Source: Spirochaetales bacterium
GTDB taxonomy: Bacteria > Spirochaetota > Spirochaetia > UBA9216
Length of the DNA stretch: 64,000 nucleotides
Assembly: GCA_016342585.1 (NCBI GenBank)
Contig: JAEINK010000011.1
Span: 1-64,000, forward strand
Direction of reading: 5' to 3'
Shown here: in pieces, positions 9,701-20,349 of the stretch
How positions within the stretch are numbered: the stretch's first letter is position 1
Layout of the letters: the number at the start of each line of letters is the position of its first letter
Notes under the pieces: model-generated
The model's input: only the letters and a program-made list of their open reading frames with translations
Told to the model about the DNA's origin: nothing
Database searches by the model: none
Made by a program: the position numbers and the translations under genes

Positions 9701-11896
9701 TCATTTTTTCAGGCAACCAAATAGTATACCCCTTTTCCATGGAAGTTCTATTTTGGTTAATTTGCGGCAGATCAAATCAGTCAGCTCTGATAACTCCTCT
9801 TTCCCTAGGTGTTCTTTAAGCTCTCCGCCATATCCCCCTTTATCCGGTGAAAGCCATGATCTTAAAACCTCCTCCGGTAGAATAGCGGTCTCTGTAAAAA
9901 ACTGTACTTCCCATTTAAGAAGTTCATAATGCGAATTTTCAATCTCTTTTTTTAGCGTTTCCTCACTCCAGCCGGTCAGCGGTCTCTCCTCATTGTCATA
10001 AAGGGCTGTTTCCGCAGCCCTGAGAGCCTTTTTCTGCCTGGCAGAGAGGACATCTTCCGCAGGATTCAGGTATTGAATTAAATCAGAGAGTCTTGGTGAG
10101 TATTTCGGGACGATTTCGGCCAGAGATATGATACCGCCCGGGCTTAGTTTTTCAGTGAACTCATGGAGGGTCTTCAGTTTCTCCATTGAGGCTGATAGAA
10201 GCTGTCGGCCAATAAGCTTTTCAAACTTGAGCCCCGGTTCTCCCTCCAGGGAGTTGATAATAACAGGCCGCTCGGCCGGGCTCAGCTTTTCCGCCAGCGA
10301 TTCTATCAAATTCCCCCTTTCCTGGTCCTTTACCAGGGCATAGACACCCCCTTCCGGAACATGCCGAAGGGCTTCCCATACCAGGAAGCCGGAACCCGAA
10401 ACAGGGATGAGGACCCGGTCGTTTCTATTGAACGTAAGATCCCTGAAAATTTCATCCCGCTGGGATTTCAATCGTCCGGCCGTTTCTCCCGAGGTTCTTC
10501 GAAGCCATCCCTCCTGCTTTCTATCCACAGGTGAGTTTGTCAGAACCTCTTCTGAGGGCTCTTCCATGACAGTCTCCAGCTGGAGTTCTCTTTTCCGGGC
10601 AACCTCAGACTGGATGGATTTTTCATACCCCTGGTTTGAGGGCTGATAGAAGATTTTCCCGGCAAGGCCTCTTGGCAGATACTGCTGGGCCACCCAGTGG
10701 TCCCTGTAGGCATGGGGGTAGAGGTAACCCACACCATGGCCGAAACCGTGCTTGTCCCGGGAGCCATCCTTTAAATGGTTGGGAACCTCCTCGGCAAGCT
10801 CCTGGTCCACCGCCCTGGCCGCATCGAAATATCCCATGGTAGAGTTTGATTTAGGTGCGGTGGCCAGGTAGAGAACGGCCTGGGTAAGGTGGAACTTCCC
10901 TTCGGGCAGTCCGATCCTGTCGTAGGCTGCCGCGGCAGACTCTACCACGCCCAGGGCGGCCGGGTCTGCCATACCGACATCCTCACATGCGGAGATCAGC
11001 ATGCGCCGGAAGATGAACCTCGGTTCCTCCCCGGCTTGTATCATCCTTGCCATCCAGTAGAGGGCGGCGTCGGGATCAGACCCGCGGATGGATTTTATGA
11101 AGGCACTTATAGTGTCATAGTGGTAATCTCCCTCTTTATCGTAGAGGAGGGCTTTCTTCTGGATGCTCTCCTCTGCGGTTTCGAGGGTTATATGTATCTC
11201 CGTCCCCGCGGGCGGGGGAAATGAATCGGGGGTGGTCTCTACAGCCAGTTCAAGGCCGTTCAGGAGGCTTCGTGCATCCCCGTTAGCCGTATCGACGAGG
11301 TGTTCCAGGGCAACCTGATCAATAGAGAGTTTATACTTTCCATACCCTCTCTCGGTATCATCAAAACACTGCCGGGCAATTTTAAAGAGGTCATCACTGT
11401 TCAGTGATTTTAACTGGAATATTCGGCTTCGACTGACCAGGGCGGGGTTAACCTCGAAGTAGGGGTTTTCGGTGGTCGCGCCAATCAGGATTATTGTTCC
11501 ATTCTCCACCCAGGGGAGGAGGGCATCCTGTTGTGCCTTGTTCCATCGATGCACCTCGTCTATGAAGAGGGTTGTTCTTCTCCCGTGGAGATCCCTCTTC
11601 TCTTTTGCCGCATCGATAGCCTCCCGGAGCTGTTTTACCCCGGAAAGGACAGCATTTATGGTAATGAAATAACTTTTGGTTGAATTGGCTATAACCCTGG
11701 CCAGGGTGGTTTTTCCTGTGCCGGGAGGGCCGTAGAAGATTAACGAGGAGAGTTGATCCGCCTGTATGACCCTTCTCAGCAGCCTGCCCGGTCCGATTAT
11801 GTGATCCTGGCCTGCATACTCATCAAGATTCCGGGGTCTCATCCTGTAGGCCAGGGGCTGGTGGGCCGGTACTGCCGTGCTGCTGAATAGATCCAT
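9701..11896 (-). CDS. rarA: RarA/MgsA AAA+ replication-associated ATPase with about 300-aa C-terminal extension (methyltransferase-fold-like)
   Basis: MDLFSS...[63 protein letters not shown]-terminal [29 protein letters not shown] resembles a Rossmann/methyltransferase domain. Confidence 0.9.
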   Translation of the reverse strand: MDLFSSTAVPAHQPLAYRMRPRNLDEYAGQDHIIGPGRLLRRVIQADQLSSLIFYGPPGTGKTTLARVIANSTKSYFITINAVLSGVKQLREAIDAAKEKRDLHGRRTTLFIDEVHRWNKAQQDALLPWVENGTIILIGATTENPYFEVNPALVSRSRIFQLKSLNSDDLFKIARQCFDDTERGYGKYKLSIDQVALEHLVDTANGDARSLLNGLELAVETTPDSFPPPAGTEIHITLETAEESIQKKALLYDKEGDYHYDTISAFIKSIRGSDPDAALYWMARMIQAGEEPRFIFRRMLISACEDVGMADPAALGVVESAAAAYDRIGLPEGKFHLTQAVLYLATAPKSNSTMGYFDAARAVDQELAEEVPNHLKDGSRDKHGFGHGVGYLYPHAYRDHWVAQQYLPRGLAGKIFYQPSNQGYEKSIQSEVARKRELQLETVMEEPSEEVLTNSPVDRKQEGWLRRTSGETAGRLKSQRDEIFRDLTFNRNDRVLIPVSGSGFLVWEALRHVPEGGVYALVKDQERGNLIESLAEKLSPAERPVIINSLEGEPGLKFEKLIGRQLLSASMEKLKTLHEFTEKLSPGGIISLAEIVPKYSPRLSDLIQYLNPAEDVLSARQKKALRAAETALYDNEERPLTGWSEETLKKEIENSHYELLKWEVQFFTETAILPEEVLRSWLSPDKGGYGGELKEHLGKEELSELTDLICRKLTKIELPWKRGILFGCLKK

Positions 11897-11898
11897 TA

Positions 11899-12678
11899 CT
11901 ATTTCAGCTGAAAAATGACAGTGATACGGGAGGTAACTTCTATCTCTCCTGTGGGGAGAGAGGTCGGTGTTCCATCTCCTGCACCGGCTGCTTCGAGGAG
12001 CATTCTGTTGTTTGTCGGGGCGCCATAGGAGGGCTGGGTAATCTCGGAAATGGAAAGGACCCTGCCCAATTCTAGTCCTGAAAGGGCGGCGTACTCAGAT
12101 GCTTTCGAATGGGCTTTCATGAACGCCAGTGCTCTGGAATCTGAGTAGAGTTTAGTTTTATCTTTTATATCGAAGTGCATATTTTGGATTCTTATCCCAT
12201 CCACGGATGTCAGATCATCCAAAAGAAGGGAGACCTGTTCCGGTTGTCCTGCCATATCTTCGATAAGAAAGACTATGGTCTGGTTTGCCCGCTGGCCCTG
12301 GAGGGTTTGAATACCCTCATTCCAGGAGTATTCGGGGGTGAAATTGATGGCCGCTGTTCGAATATTCCGCTCCTTTACCTTAGCCGTCTTCAATATTGTC
12401 AGTATTTTGGCCACCTTTTCATTCACAAGGGTTTGAGCCTCACGGGTGGTGGCTCCTATTTCGGAGATGGAAAGGGTTAAACTGACCGTATCCGGGACAG
12501 CCGTGACGGTTCCCGTTCCCTCCAGGGTGACCATGCCGGGCTTTCCTGATAATGAGGCACAGCCTGCAAGGCTCAGGAGGATTATGACTGCTGAAACAGA
12601 CAGAAGGATATAGACAAAACTGCTGATCCTGCTGGTTGAGTGGTTCTTCTTATTGGTTTGCATTATTCTCTTTTTCAT
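11899..12678 (-). CDS. SIMPL domain (DUF541) lipoprotein
   Basis: Lipobox LAGCASL; VTLEGTGTVTAVPDTVSLTLSISEIGATTREAQ. Confidence 0.75.
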   Translation of the reverse strand: MKKRIMQTNKKNHSTSRISSFVYILLSVSAVIILLSLAGCASLSGKPGMVTLEGTGTVTAVPDTVSLTLSISEIGATTREAQTLVNEKVAKILTILKTAKVKERNIRTAAINFTPEYSWNEGIQTLQGQRANQTIVFLIEDMAGQPEQVSLLLDDLTSVDGIRIQNMHFDIKDKTKLYSDSRALAFMKAHSKASEYAALSGLELGRVLSISEITQPSYGAPTNNRMLLEAAGAGDGTPTSLPTGEIEVTSRITVIFQLK

Positions 12679-12798
12679 ACCCGGATCTTAGCAGATGTAC
12701 TGTTCCGGGGCAAGGTCATCCGGCCCTGAGAACAGGATCGGATAAGAAACCGGAGCCAAAGGGGTTAAGGCGATTAGCATTAAAAGAGGAAAATTACT

Positions 12799-13236
12799 CT
12801 ACTTCAGGATGTGGATCAGGGTCGCAAGCTCCCTTTGAAGATTCAAAACCCTCTTCATGGTGAACTCTCCGCCGACAGAGTCTATCAGTTTTCCCGGGAT
12901 TTCACAGGCCTTTATCTCCATCTCCCGTCCCAGGTCTGTCAGGGATATGACAACCCTCCTTTCATCATCCGAAGCTCGCTCCCTTTTTATGATTTTTTTT
13001 GATTCCATCCTCTTTAGAAGGGGGGTAAGGGTGTTGGATTCAAGGAAAAGATTTTTCCCGATATCGGAAACCGATAGGTCTCCCTCCTCCCAGAGGACCA
13101 GGAGTATGAGGTACTGAGTGTAGGTCAGACCAAACTCTTTAAGGAGGGGTTGATAGAGCCGGGTGACCAGCCTTGATGCGGTATAGAGGGGAAAGCATAG
13201 CTGGTTTTCCAGTTTCAGTTGATCGAAACCGGCCAT
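12799..13236 (-). CDS. MarR family regulator, OhrR-like
   Basis: ENQLCFPLYTASRLVTRLYQPLLKEFGLTYTQYLILLVLWE with an N-terminal Cys in the OhrR sensing position; wHTH DDERRVVISLT. Confidence 0.8.
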   Translation of the reverse strand: MAGFDQLKLENQLCFPLYTASRLVTRLYQPLLKEFGLTYTQYLILLVLWEEGDLSVSDIGKNLFLESNTLTPLLKRMESKKIIKRERASDDERRVVISLTDLGREMEIKACEIPGKLIDSVGGEFTMKRVLNLQRELATLIHILK

Positions 13237-13728
13237 TTATACTCTCTTTTTAAGCAACGGAACGATATCTTTAAGGATATCTTCCGGTTTTACTCTGGGA
13301 GAGAATCTTTTTACAGGAACCCCATCGGAATTTATAAGGAATTTAGTGAAATTCCATTTGATTTTCTGACTGAATGTACCAGGGAGCTCCTTTTTAAGGT
13401 ATTTATAGAGGTTATGTGTATTTTTCCCGTTAACATTGATTTTACTGAATAAGGGAAAAGTCACCCCATAGTTTATTTTGCAGAACTGGGATATCTCCTC
13501 ATCGGTTCCCGGTTCCTGGTGGGCAAACTGATCGCAGGGGAATCCGAGGATGATAAAATCCTGCTCCTCATACTCTTTGTATATTTTTTGAAGCCCATCG
13601 TACTGGGGTGTAAATCCGCATTTACTGGCGGTGTTTACGATGAGAAGGGTTTTTCCTCTATATTCCGAGAGTGATATCTCCTCTCCTTTACTGTTAAGGG
13701 CAGAGTATTCATAGATTGATTCTGACAT
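13237..13728 (-). CDS. Glutathione peroxidase family protein (Cys-type)
   Basis: LLIVNTASKCGFTPQYDGLQ, GFPCDQFAHQEPGTDEEI, KWNFTKFLIN. Confidence 0.92.
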   Translation of the reverse strand: MSESIYEYSALNSKGEEISLSEYRGKTLLIVNTASKCGFTPQYDGLQKIYKEYEEQDFIILGFPCDQFAHQEPGTDEEISQFCKINYGVTFPLFSKINVNGKNTHNLYKYLKKELPGTFSQKIKWNFTKFLINSDGVPVKRFSPRVKPEDILKDIVPLLKKRV

Positions 13729-13764
13729 GTTTTACACTCCTTCAATTTATGTCTTGAGTGATAA

Positions 13765-13778
13765 TATCGCGAGCGATA
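13765..13778. promoter_or_regulatory. Candidate MarR/OhrR operator TATCGC-GA-GCGATA
   Basis: 6-bp inverted half-sites with a 2-nt spacer about 37 bp upstream of the GPx-MarR operon start. Confidence 0.5.
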
Positions 13779-13876
13779 CAAATAGTCAAGCGTAAGACTG
13801 TTAAAAATCTTGAATTTATCAGAAGCAGAGGGGATAGGGTATATTTTCCCCTGATGATGCTATAATCTTTGTTCTT

Positions 13877-14515
13877 ATGACCGAATCAGAATATAACCGC
13901 TTACTGGATGCCCTCCCTGTCCGTCATACCCTGATAGGACAGGAGAATTCGGCCGCTGTAATGGCAACTTTTGTGAATCTTGATGATAAAATGCACCTTC
14001 TTCTGGAGAAGCGAGCCAAAGGAATTCCTCAGGGGGGAGAGATTTGCTTTCCCGGTGGAAGGCCTGATGAAGGTGATAAAGATCTGCAGGCTACTGCTGT
14101 ACGGGAAACTGGGGAAGAGTTGGGGATTCCTGAAGAGAGGATTCATCCCGAGGGATTACTCGGAACTCTTTTTGCAGGACCCGGGATGGTAGATGTCTAT
14201 GTCGGCAGGATAGAGGCACGGGATCGCAATGATTTCTCTATCAACCCGGATGAGGTTGAAAAACTTCTGTTTATACCCTTTGTGTGGTTTCTTGAACATG
14301 AACCGGAAGTGTATAAGATTGAAACTGAATATAAAGCGGTAGAAGGGGAGAATGGGAACATTTTTGCTGCCCGGGAACTCGGTCTGCCCCAGCGGTATTG
14401 GGGCTCCTGGAAAGGTCGACCCCATTCTATCTACCTCTACAAATTCGATGATGAAATAATATGGGGGATGACCGCCCGAATGATTCAGGAGCTTGTAAGG
14501 TTATGTTTAAAGTAA
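13877..14515 (+). CDS. NUDIX hydrolase (CoA pyrophosphatase-like)
   Basis: NUDIX box GGRPDEGDKDLQATAVRETGEELGI preceded by GGEICFPGG. Confidence 0.88.
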   Translation: MTESEYNRLLDALPVRHTLIGQENSAAVMATFVNLDDKMHLLLEKRAKGIPQGGEICFPGGRPDEGDKDLQATAVRETGEELGIPEERIHPEGLLGTLFAGPGMVDVYVGRIEARDRNDFSINPDEVEKLLFIPFVWFLEHEPEVYKIETEYKAVEGENGNIFAARELGLPQRYWGSWKGRPHSIYLYKFDDEIIWGMTARMIQELVRLCLK

Positions 14516-15873
14516 ATACTGCTCGGGAAGATGCGCTTTTTAATGAATATCTGACCCTTCTTCGGCAAATGATAAAAAATCAATGTGTTAATACAGGAGC
14601 ACCCGATTCGGGGCATGAGATCCGATCTGTAGAGACTCTGATTGAGTTTTTTAAAGGATATGGACTGGAAGGAGAGGTTTTCACTCCCCGGAAAGGACGC
14701 AGCAGTCTCCTGATTACTTTGCCGGGAAGTGACCCGGGAGCCCCCTGTCTGATGCTCATGGGCCATATGGATGTCGTCCCCGTTGATGCCGACTCCTGGA
14801 CTCACGATCCCTTTGGAGCAGAGATTGCGGAGGGGCGTTTATGGGGACGGGGAGCTTTGGATATGCTCGGGCAGACTGCAGTCATGGCTGCCGTTATCGC
14901 AGACATTTATGCCTCAGGGGTGAAATTTCCGGGTACTCTCAAGTTTCTGGCGGTTGCCGATGAGGAGGCTGCCGGTATCTGGGGGGCGAAATATCTGGTT
15001 GAAAATCACTGGGACAGGGTGGCCGCCGATTATATGCTTACCGAGCTTGGCGGGTTTTATCTGGACCTTCCCGGCCACCCGAAGGCTACCTTCACCCTGG
15101 GAGAGAAGGGGGTAACCCAGCTTAGACTTTCTGCCACGGGGCAGGCCTCCCATGGCAGCCTTCCTTTTGGAGCGGAAAATGCAGCCTTAAAATTGGCTGA
15201 GGGGATGACACTTCTTGGAAAGAATCCCCCCCCGGCAATCACTGCCGGACTTTATACGGAAATGGTGAAAAAGCTGGCCCTTCCTTCCGGACTTGAATCA
15301 AGGCTTACGGATCCTCTCACCATTGATGATGCCCTTTTTGAACTGGGGATTACAAATCCGGGGAGCGCGCGTATCCTTCACGCCTGTTCCCGGATGACCA
15401 TCTCTCCCAATCTGATTCAGGCCGGGAGCAAGGTCAATATAATCGCAGGATCCGGGTATATGGAAATTGATATAAGAACCCTTCCCGGTCAGGATGAATC
15501 GGATTGGGAGCAGCATATATCCTCAGTCCTTGGTTCCCTCGGTGCAGATTTCCAGCTTGAAGTTCTGGAGAGTGTCTCCTCCACCAGCTCGGAAGTGGAT
15601 ACGCCGCTGATGGCCGCCTGTCGGGCCTCTGTCCGGGAGACCGATCCGGATATTGAACTTGTTCCCATGCTTACAAGTGTTGCCACCGATGGAAGATTCT
15701 GGCGTGAAAAGGGAAGTGTTGTCTATGGATTCTCCCTGTACAGCCGGGAGCTTACGATTGATAAGGGTTTTTCTATGATTCACGGGCCGGATGAGTCTGT
15801 CAGTCTGGAAAGCCTTCGGCGGCAGTTGAATTTCTACAGAGATATACCCGGAAGATTTTTCGAAATGGTCTGA
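14503..15873 (+). CDS. M20/M25/M40 family metallopeptidase
   Basis: LMGHMDVVPVD, WGRGALDMLGQTA, AVADEEAAGIWGAKYL; start placed at MFKVNTARED (14503), overlapping the NUDIX stop. Confidence 0.85.
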   Translation: MFKVNTAREDALFNEYLTLLRQMIKNQCVNTGAPDSGHEIRSVETLIEFFKGYGLEGEVFTPRKGRSSLLITLPGSDPGAPCLMLMGHMDVVPVDADSWTHDPFGAEIAEGRLWGRGALDMLGQTAVMAAVIADIYASGVKFPGTLKFLAVADEEAAGIWGAKYLVENHWDRVAADYMLTELGGFYLDLPGHPKATFTLGEKGVTQLRLSATGQASHGSLPFGAENAALKLAEGMTLLGKNPPPAITAGLYTEMVKKLALPSGLESRLTDPLTIDDALFELGITNPGSARILHACSRMTISPNLIQAGSKVNIIAGSGYMEIDIRTLPGQDESDWEQHISSVLGSLGADFQLEVLESVSSTSSEVDTPLMAACRASVRETDPDIELVPMLTSVATDGRFWREKGSVVYGFSLYSRELTIDKGFSMIHGPDESVSLESLRRQLNFYRDIPGRFFEMV

Positions 15874-15876
15874 ATC

Positions 15877-16911
15877 CTATCCGAGGATCGATTTTTTAAC
15901 CGCATCAAGCATGGCTTCAATCCTCTCCTGATCCCCCCTGTAATAGACTCTGTTTTTTTCACCTCTCTCATAGTTCACAAGATGGAGGGCTGCCAGGCGT
16001 GATACATGATAGGAAACTGTCGCGGAAGTTATCTTCAGTTCGGTCGCCAGTTCTCTTATAAACCAGGGGCGACTGCACAGGAGTTGAAGGATTGTCCGAC
16101 GGCTTTCGTCTGCCAGGATTTTATAAGCTTCTTCCAGGGGGACGGGGTTGCTGTTCTCCATGATCGGTCTGCATCGTCCATAGATCAGGCTGTCCGGCGC
16201 TTCTATCTGAATAATATCAACCTCATCATAATAACTGATATATATTTCGGGGTATTCCTCCGATTCAGGACGGTTGCACCGGCAGTAAGCTTCGAAAAAG
16301 TGGCCTGGATCCTTATCCAGGAGAGTCTGATCCGCTTGAATCTGTTTTTGAACTTTTTTTGATATCCGGGCTTCATCTTCCTTGAGGGCCAGAGCATAGA
16401 AAGATTCTGCAATAGTAATTAACTTATTCCAGAAGATATCCGGGTAGCGTATGAATTCAAGAAACAGTTCCACTTCCCCCTGCCTGATAGTCCCCCCGGC
16501 TTTTTCCAGCGCTTTTCGAATTGCCACGGGATCGCGGGAAACCTTACTATAGGAAATGTCGGTCTGATATGTATCAAAAAGCATTTTCGGGAGGACCTCT
16601 CCGGTGGGGATCGATTTCAATTGGTTAAGGGTTTCCATAACGGCACTCCATCCCTCTTTCAGGATCATGGATACCGGTAGAAAGGTCAGGCCGAGAAAAT
16701 TACTGACAAGATAGCTTATATCATTCTTAAGTGTTCCCGGCAGGGCGGAACTGGTTTTCTCATACCATAGGGTCAACTCGTCACTTAGATAATAGGATGG
16801 TTCGCACATACTCTTGACCTCATCCCAGCGTGCATAAATTAAAAGTGAGCAAAAAAGCTCAATGGATGGATTATGCTTAATTTTCAAGATTTTCACCTCC
16901 CTTATTCGCAT
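15877..16911 (-). CDS. ArsR-type winged-helix transcriptional regulator with large N-terminal domain
   Basis: C-terminal ILADESRRTILQLLCSRPWFIRELATELKITSATVSYHVSRLAALHLV; overlaps the MFS gene stop by 35 bp, so the start may be internal. Confidence 0.78.
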   Translation of the reverse strand: MRIREVKILKIKHNPSIELFCSLLIYARWDEVKSMCEPSYYLSDELTLWYEKTSSALPGTLKNDISYLVSNFLGLTFLPVSMILKEGWSAVMETLNQLKSIPTGEVLPKMLFDTYQTDISYSKVSRDPVAIRKALEKAGGTIRQGEVELFLEFIRYPDIFWNKLITIAESFYALALKEDEARISKKVQKQIQADQTLLDKDPGHFFEAYCRCNRPESEEYPEIYISYYDEVDIIQIEAPDSLIYGRCRPIMENSNPVPLEEAYKILADESRRTILQLLCSRPWFIRELATELKITSATVSYHVSRLAALHLVNYERGEKNRVYYRGDQERIEAMLDAVKKSILG

Positions 16912-18172
16912 TCGCCGCCTTATTTTTCCGAGGGTCCTCTTTGATAATCAGATAAAAGAGGGCCGAGAGGGTCAGTACACCGCCTGTCAGCCACCAGGCG
17001 GCGGGGATTGTGACATGCTCCGCTATCTGCCCCGCGGCCAGGGAGCCCAATCCCCCTCCTAAATGTAAAAAGAGGGAATTCAGTGACAGGAGGGTTGAGC
17101 GCTTACTATCCGGGAGGGCACGGTTATAGATAACCATCTCCGGTGAACCGGTCACACCATGGGCCAGGAATAAGAGTAGGTAGAGCGGTGCAAATCCTCC
17201 GAGCGAAAGGGTGAATGAGAGGGCAAGATAAATGAGCCCCATAATAAACCGGAAAAAGAAGAGTAGGATTCTGTACCGGTACCCCAGTAGTTTTAGGAGT
17301 ACGGTTGACGCCCCGTTTCCGGCAGCAGCGGCGGCAAAGTATCCCGCAGATAATACACCCATGATCCAGATACCCGTTTCCGGTGATATTTCTCTTAATC
17401 GTGGTTGCCAGAGTTGTTCCATTCCTGCCAGTCCCATTCCCAGGGCTGCCGTCGTTAGAAGGATAGCCAGGGTGTTTCTTCTTGTCAGGCCGTATTTTAC
17501 TGCTGAACTCAATGTCTCCGGGAATTTTTTAAGTCCATCCAGAATATCATTACTGAAATTCGGGTTTTCATCCTTGATCAGGATGGCGGTAAAGAGGATC
17601 TGAAGTAGATAGAGGGTGATTAGAAGCAGTATATTCAGGCCATAATACCCGAATGGTGTGTGGGTGCTGAAGAAATCGCCGGAGAGATCCGGGAGGAAGC
17701 CTCCGATGAGGGTTCCCGCACCGAGGGCTGCCGGTATAATTATGCCGGCTCTGGCTAAATCCCGTTGAAGCAGTTCTTCACTGCCGCCGAGTTTTTTATG
17801 TTCATCCACAAACCAGGCGTCCATTGTACCCGAGGAGAGGGCTCTACCAGTTCCCATGAGTATGGTAATCCCAATCAGATGGATGAAATTTTCTGCAAAG
17901 AGGATAATCACATACCCGGTAACACTGATTGCCACTGAAAAAATGTAGACCTTCTTTCTTCCTATGGTATCGGCGATACCACCTGTCGGCAGTTCCAGGA
18001 ATAGAATGATGAAAGACATCCCTCCAAAAGCTGTTCCTATCTGGGCGAGATTAAAGCCCCTGTCCAGAAAAACAAGGGTTAATACAGGAATTATGATCCC
18101 AAGGGAGAACCAGTGGAATCCCTGGTTTATTCCGTAGGCTTTGAGCAAGCTGTTGTGATTCTTAATCATCAA
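16877..18172 (-). CDS. MFS transporter
   Basis: 12-TM profile; ELPTGGIADTIGRKKVYI MFS loop motif. Confidence 0.82.
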   Translation of the reverse strand: MMIKNHNSLLKAYGINQGFHWFSLGIIIPVLTLVFLDRGFNLAQIGTAFGGMSFIILFLELPTGGIADTIGRKKVYIFSVAISVTGYVIILFAENFIHLIGITILMGTGRALSSGTMDAWFVDEHKKLGGSEELLQRDLARAGIIIPAALGAGTLIGGFLPDLSGDFFSTHTPFGYYGLNILLLITLYLLQILFTAILIKDENPNFSNDILDGLKKFPETLSSAVKYGLTRRNTLAILLTTAALGMGLAGMEQLWQPRLREISPETGIWIMGVLSAGYFAAAAAGNGASTVLLKLLGYRYRILLFFFRFIMGLIYLALSFTLSLGGFAPLYLLLFLAHGVTGSPEMVIYNRALPDSKRSTLLSLNSLFLHLGGGLGSLAAGQIAEHVTIPAAWWLTGGVLTLSALFYLIIKEDPRKNKAANANKGGENLEN

Positions 18173-18186
18173 ATTTTCCTTTGTTG

Positions 18187-18202
18187 TTAGATGTTTATCT
18201 AA
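18187..18202. promoter_or_regulatory. Candidate operator TTAGAT-GTTT-ATCTAA
   Basis: Perfect 6-bp inverted repeat with a 4-nt spacer, 14 bp upstream of the MFS-ArsR operon. Confidence 0.45.
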
Positions 18203-18359
18203 TATCTTAGTTGTCTATCATATTTTACAAATATTGTCTTGTCAATATTGTTTGATAAATCCATACTTTTGTTATAAAATGCAATTGCTTAAATTAGAGT
18301 TGGAATTATAAAAATCCAACTTTGGATTAAATTTAAATATGACCAATAAGGAATAATCA

Positions 18360-20345
18360 TTGCAGAATTTGATCAGAAACCCTGTCTATCAGGCACTTCT
18401 TCGGAATGCCACCCGGCCCGTCTGCGTTGTGGACAGGGAAGGTATAATTTTTGATGTAAATGAAAAATTCTCTCATCTAACTGGAATTCATAAAGAAAAG
18501 CTTAATACTAAAACTTTTAAAAGTCTGGTTGATTCGACCCCGGAAAATTTCCCCGGGGATGGAGGTGGAGAGAATGTTTTCACCACACGCCTGAAAAATT
18601 TTGAGAACAGGGAGACCTGGCTTGGGAGCTCTGTTGTCTGTATCGATGAGGAGAATGGTTTTTATTTTGTTTTTCTAAAAGATATTACCGAGCATATCCT
18701 GTTTGAGAGTGGACTTGAGTACAGGAATAAGCAGCTTAATTACCTGACTGAATTTGCGTATAAGCTGGCAGGTTTATCATCAGAGGAAGATCTGAACAAA
18801 ACTATCGTGGAGTGTTTGAAGGAGTTTACAGGGGCACCTCTGATCACTTTTTCAAATTATGATGTCTCCGAATCTATGCTTCAGCTGAGCCGGGTAGATA
18901 CTTCACGGGCCGTTATAAGGGCGGTAATGAAACTGGGAAATTTACGGAGCTTCAAAAGAAAGGTACCGATACCGCAGGATAAATATAAAATCATGGTGGA
19001 GGAGATCGTTGAAATAAATGATTCTCTCACCGGATTAACCCGTGGGGCGGTTCCTGAAGTATTGTCAGGTCTCATAACCAAAGTCTCCGGCCTTACCCAT
19101 TTTGCTGCTATCTCCTACGTTTCAAGCGGTCAGCTTATGGGGACATCCCTTCTGGGATTTACTTCTGGCCAACCCCTTCCGCTTCGTGAACACTTGATGA
19201 CTTTTGCCCATTTAGCCGCTGTCTCTCTGCGCCGGAGGGACGCCGAGAAGGCTCTGCTGAAATCGCGGGAGAGGTTGAGAACAATTATTGATTCATTTAC
19301 AGATATACTTTTTGTTCTTGATAAAAACGGGAACATTGAGGCATCCAATAAATTCAGCAGCCAACTCTTTGGCTACTCCATAAAAAAACTGAAGGGGCAC
19401 TCTTTTTCTGAGGTTACGGGTTATCGAAAGGATGGAGCGGGTTACAAGGTTCTGAAATCGGTTTTTGAGGAGGGTGAGTTTCGGACCATGACCCATGAGC
19501 AGAATGGCAAAGTATACCGCGGTTCCTTTTTTCCAATTTTTGGTGAAAAAAAGAGAGTTATATCGGCAGTATTACATATTCAGGATATCACGGAAAGGCG
19601 GGAGCTGCGGGAGAGGCTTTATCAGGCCGAAAAGATGAATACGGTAGGCCAGTTGGCTGGAGGTGTTGCCCATGATTTTAATAATCAGCTGAGTGGTATT
19701 ATTGGGTACACCGAATTATTAAAGACAAAAAGCAAGGACCCCACCTGTGATCGCTATCTCGATAAGATCCTTTCCAGTGCAAATAATGCGGCGGTTCTTA
19801 CAAGGCAATTGCTCTCTTATGCAAAGAAAGGATACCGGGAAGATGTTCCGATCGATATTCACAAGCTTCTCGAAGAGGTCCTCGAGCTCGTGGTTCAAAC
19901 TAAAACAGAGGGGATCTCTGTCGTAAAATCTTTTTACGCGGAAAATTCTATTGTTAAGGGGGATCCAAACCTGCTGCAGAATGCATTTTTAAACCTGATG
20001 CTGAATGCACGGGATGCCATGCCCGATGGTGGGAGAATCTCTGTTATTACGGCTATTCGACCACAATCCACCGCAAACGGGAGCAGTAGTGATAAGCCTT
20101 TATCGAATAACACCCTGGAAGTCCTTATTCGTGATGAAGGTATGGGGATTCCCGGCGAGATACTTGGACGAATTTTCGAGCCTTTCTTCACAACCAAAAA
20201 AGAGGGGGAGGGGACCGGTATGGGACTGGCCTCTGCCTATGGCACGATTGATACCCATGGAGGAAAGATTTTTGTAAAAAGTAAAGAGGGCAGCGGTTCG
20301 GATTTTTCCGTCATGCTGCCCCTGCTCAAGGATTCATTCCGTTAG
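18360..20345 (+). CDS. PAS/GAF-containing sensor histidine kinase (TTG start)
   Basis: PAS segments, GVAHDFNNQLSGIIGYTELL H-box, LLQNAFLNLMLNARDAMPDGG N-box, FEPFFTTKKEGEGTGMGLA G-box. Confidence 0.9.
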   Translation: MQNLIRNPVYQALLRNATRPVCVVDREGIIFDVNEKFSHLTGIHKEKLNTKTFKSLVDSTPENFPGDGGGENVFTTRLKNFENRETWLGSSVVCIDEENGFYFVFLKDITEHILFESGLEYRNKQLNYLTEFAYKLAGLSSEEDLNKTIVECLKEFTGAPLITFSNYDVSESMLQLSRVDTSRAVIRAVMKLGNLRSFKRKVPIPQDKYKIMVEEIVEINDSLTGLTRGAVPEVLSGLITKVSGLTHFAAISYVSSGQLMGTSLLGFTSGQPLPLREHLMTFAHLAAVSLRRRDAEKALLKSRERLRTIIDSFTDILFVLDKNGNIEASNKFSSQLFGYSIKKLKGHSFSEVTGYRKDGAGYKVLKSVFEEGEFRTMTHEQNGKVYRGSFFPIFGEKKRVISAVLHIQDITERRELRERLYQAEKMNTVGQLAGGVAHDFNNQLSGIIGYTELLKTKSKDPTCDRYLDKILSSANNAAVLTRQLLSYAKKGYREDVPIDIHKLLEEVLELVVQTKTEGISVVKSFYAENSIVKGDPNLLQNAFLNLMLNARDAMPDGGRISVITAIRPQSTANGSSSDKPLSNNTLEVLIRDEGMGIPGEILGRIFEPFFTTKKEGEGTGMGLASAYGTIDTHGGKIFVKSKEGSGSDFSVMLPLLKDSFR

Positions 20346-20349
20346 CGAA

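Noticed and set aside
13237-13728. Possible selenocysteine GPx
   Set aside because: The catalytic position is an ordinary Cys codon (NTASKCGF) with no in-frame TGA, so no SECIS is needed.
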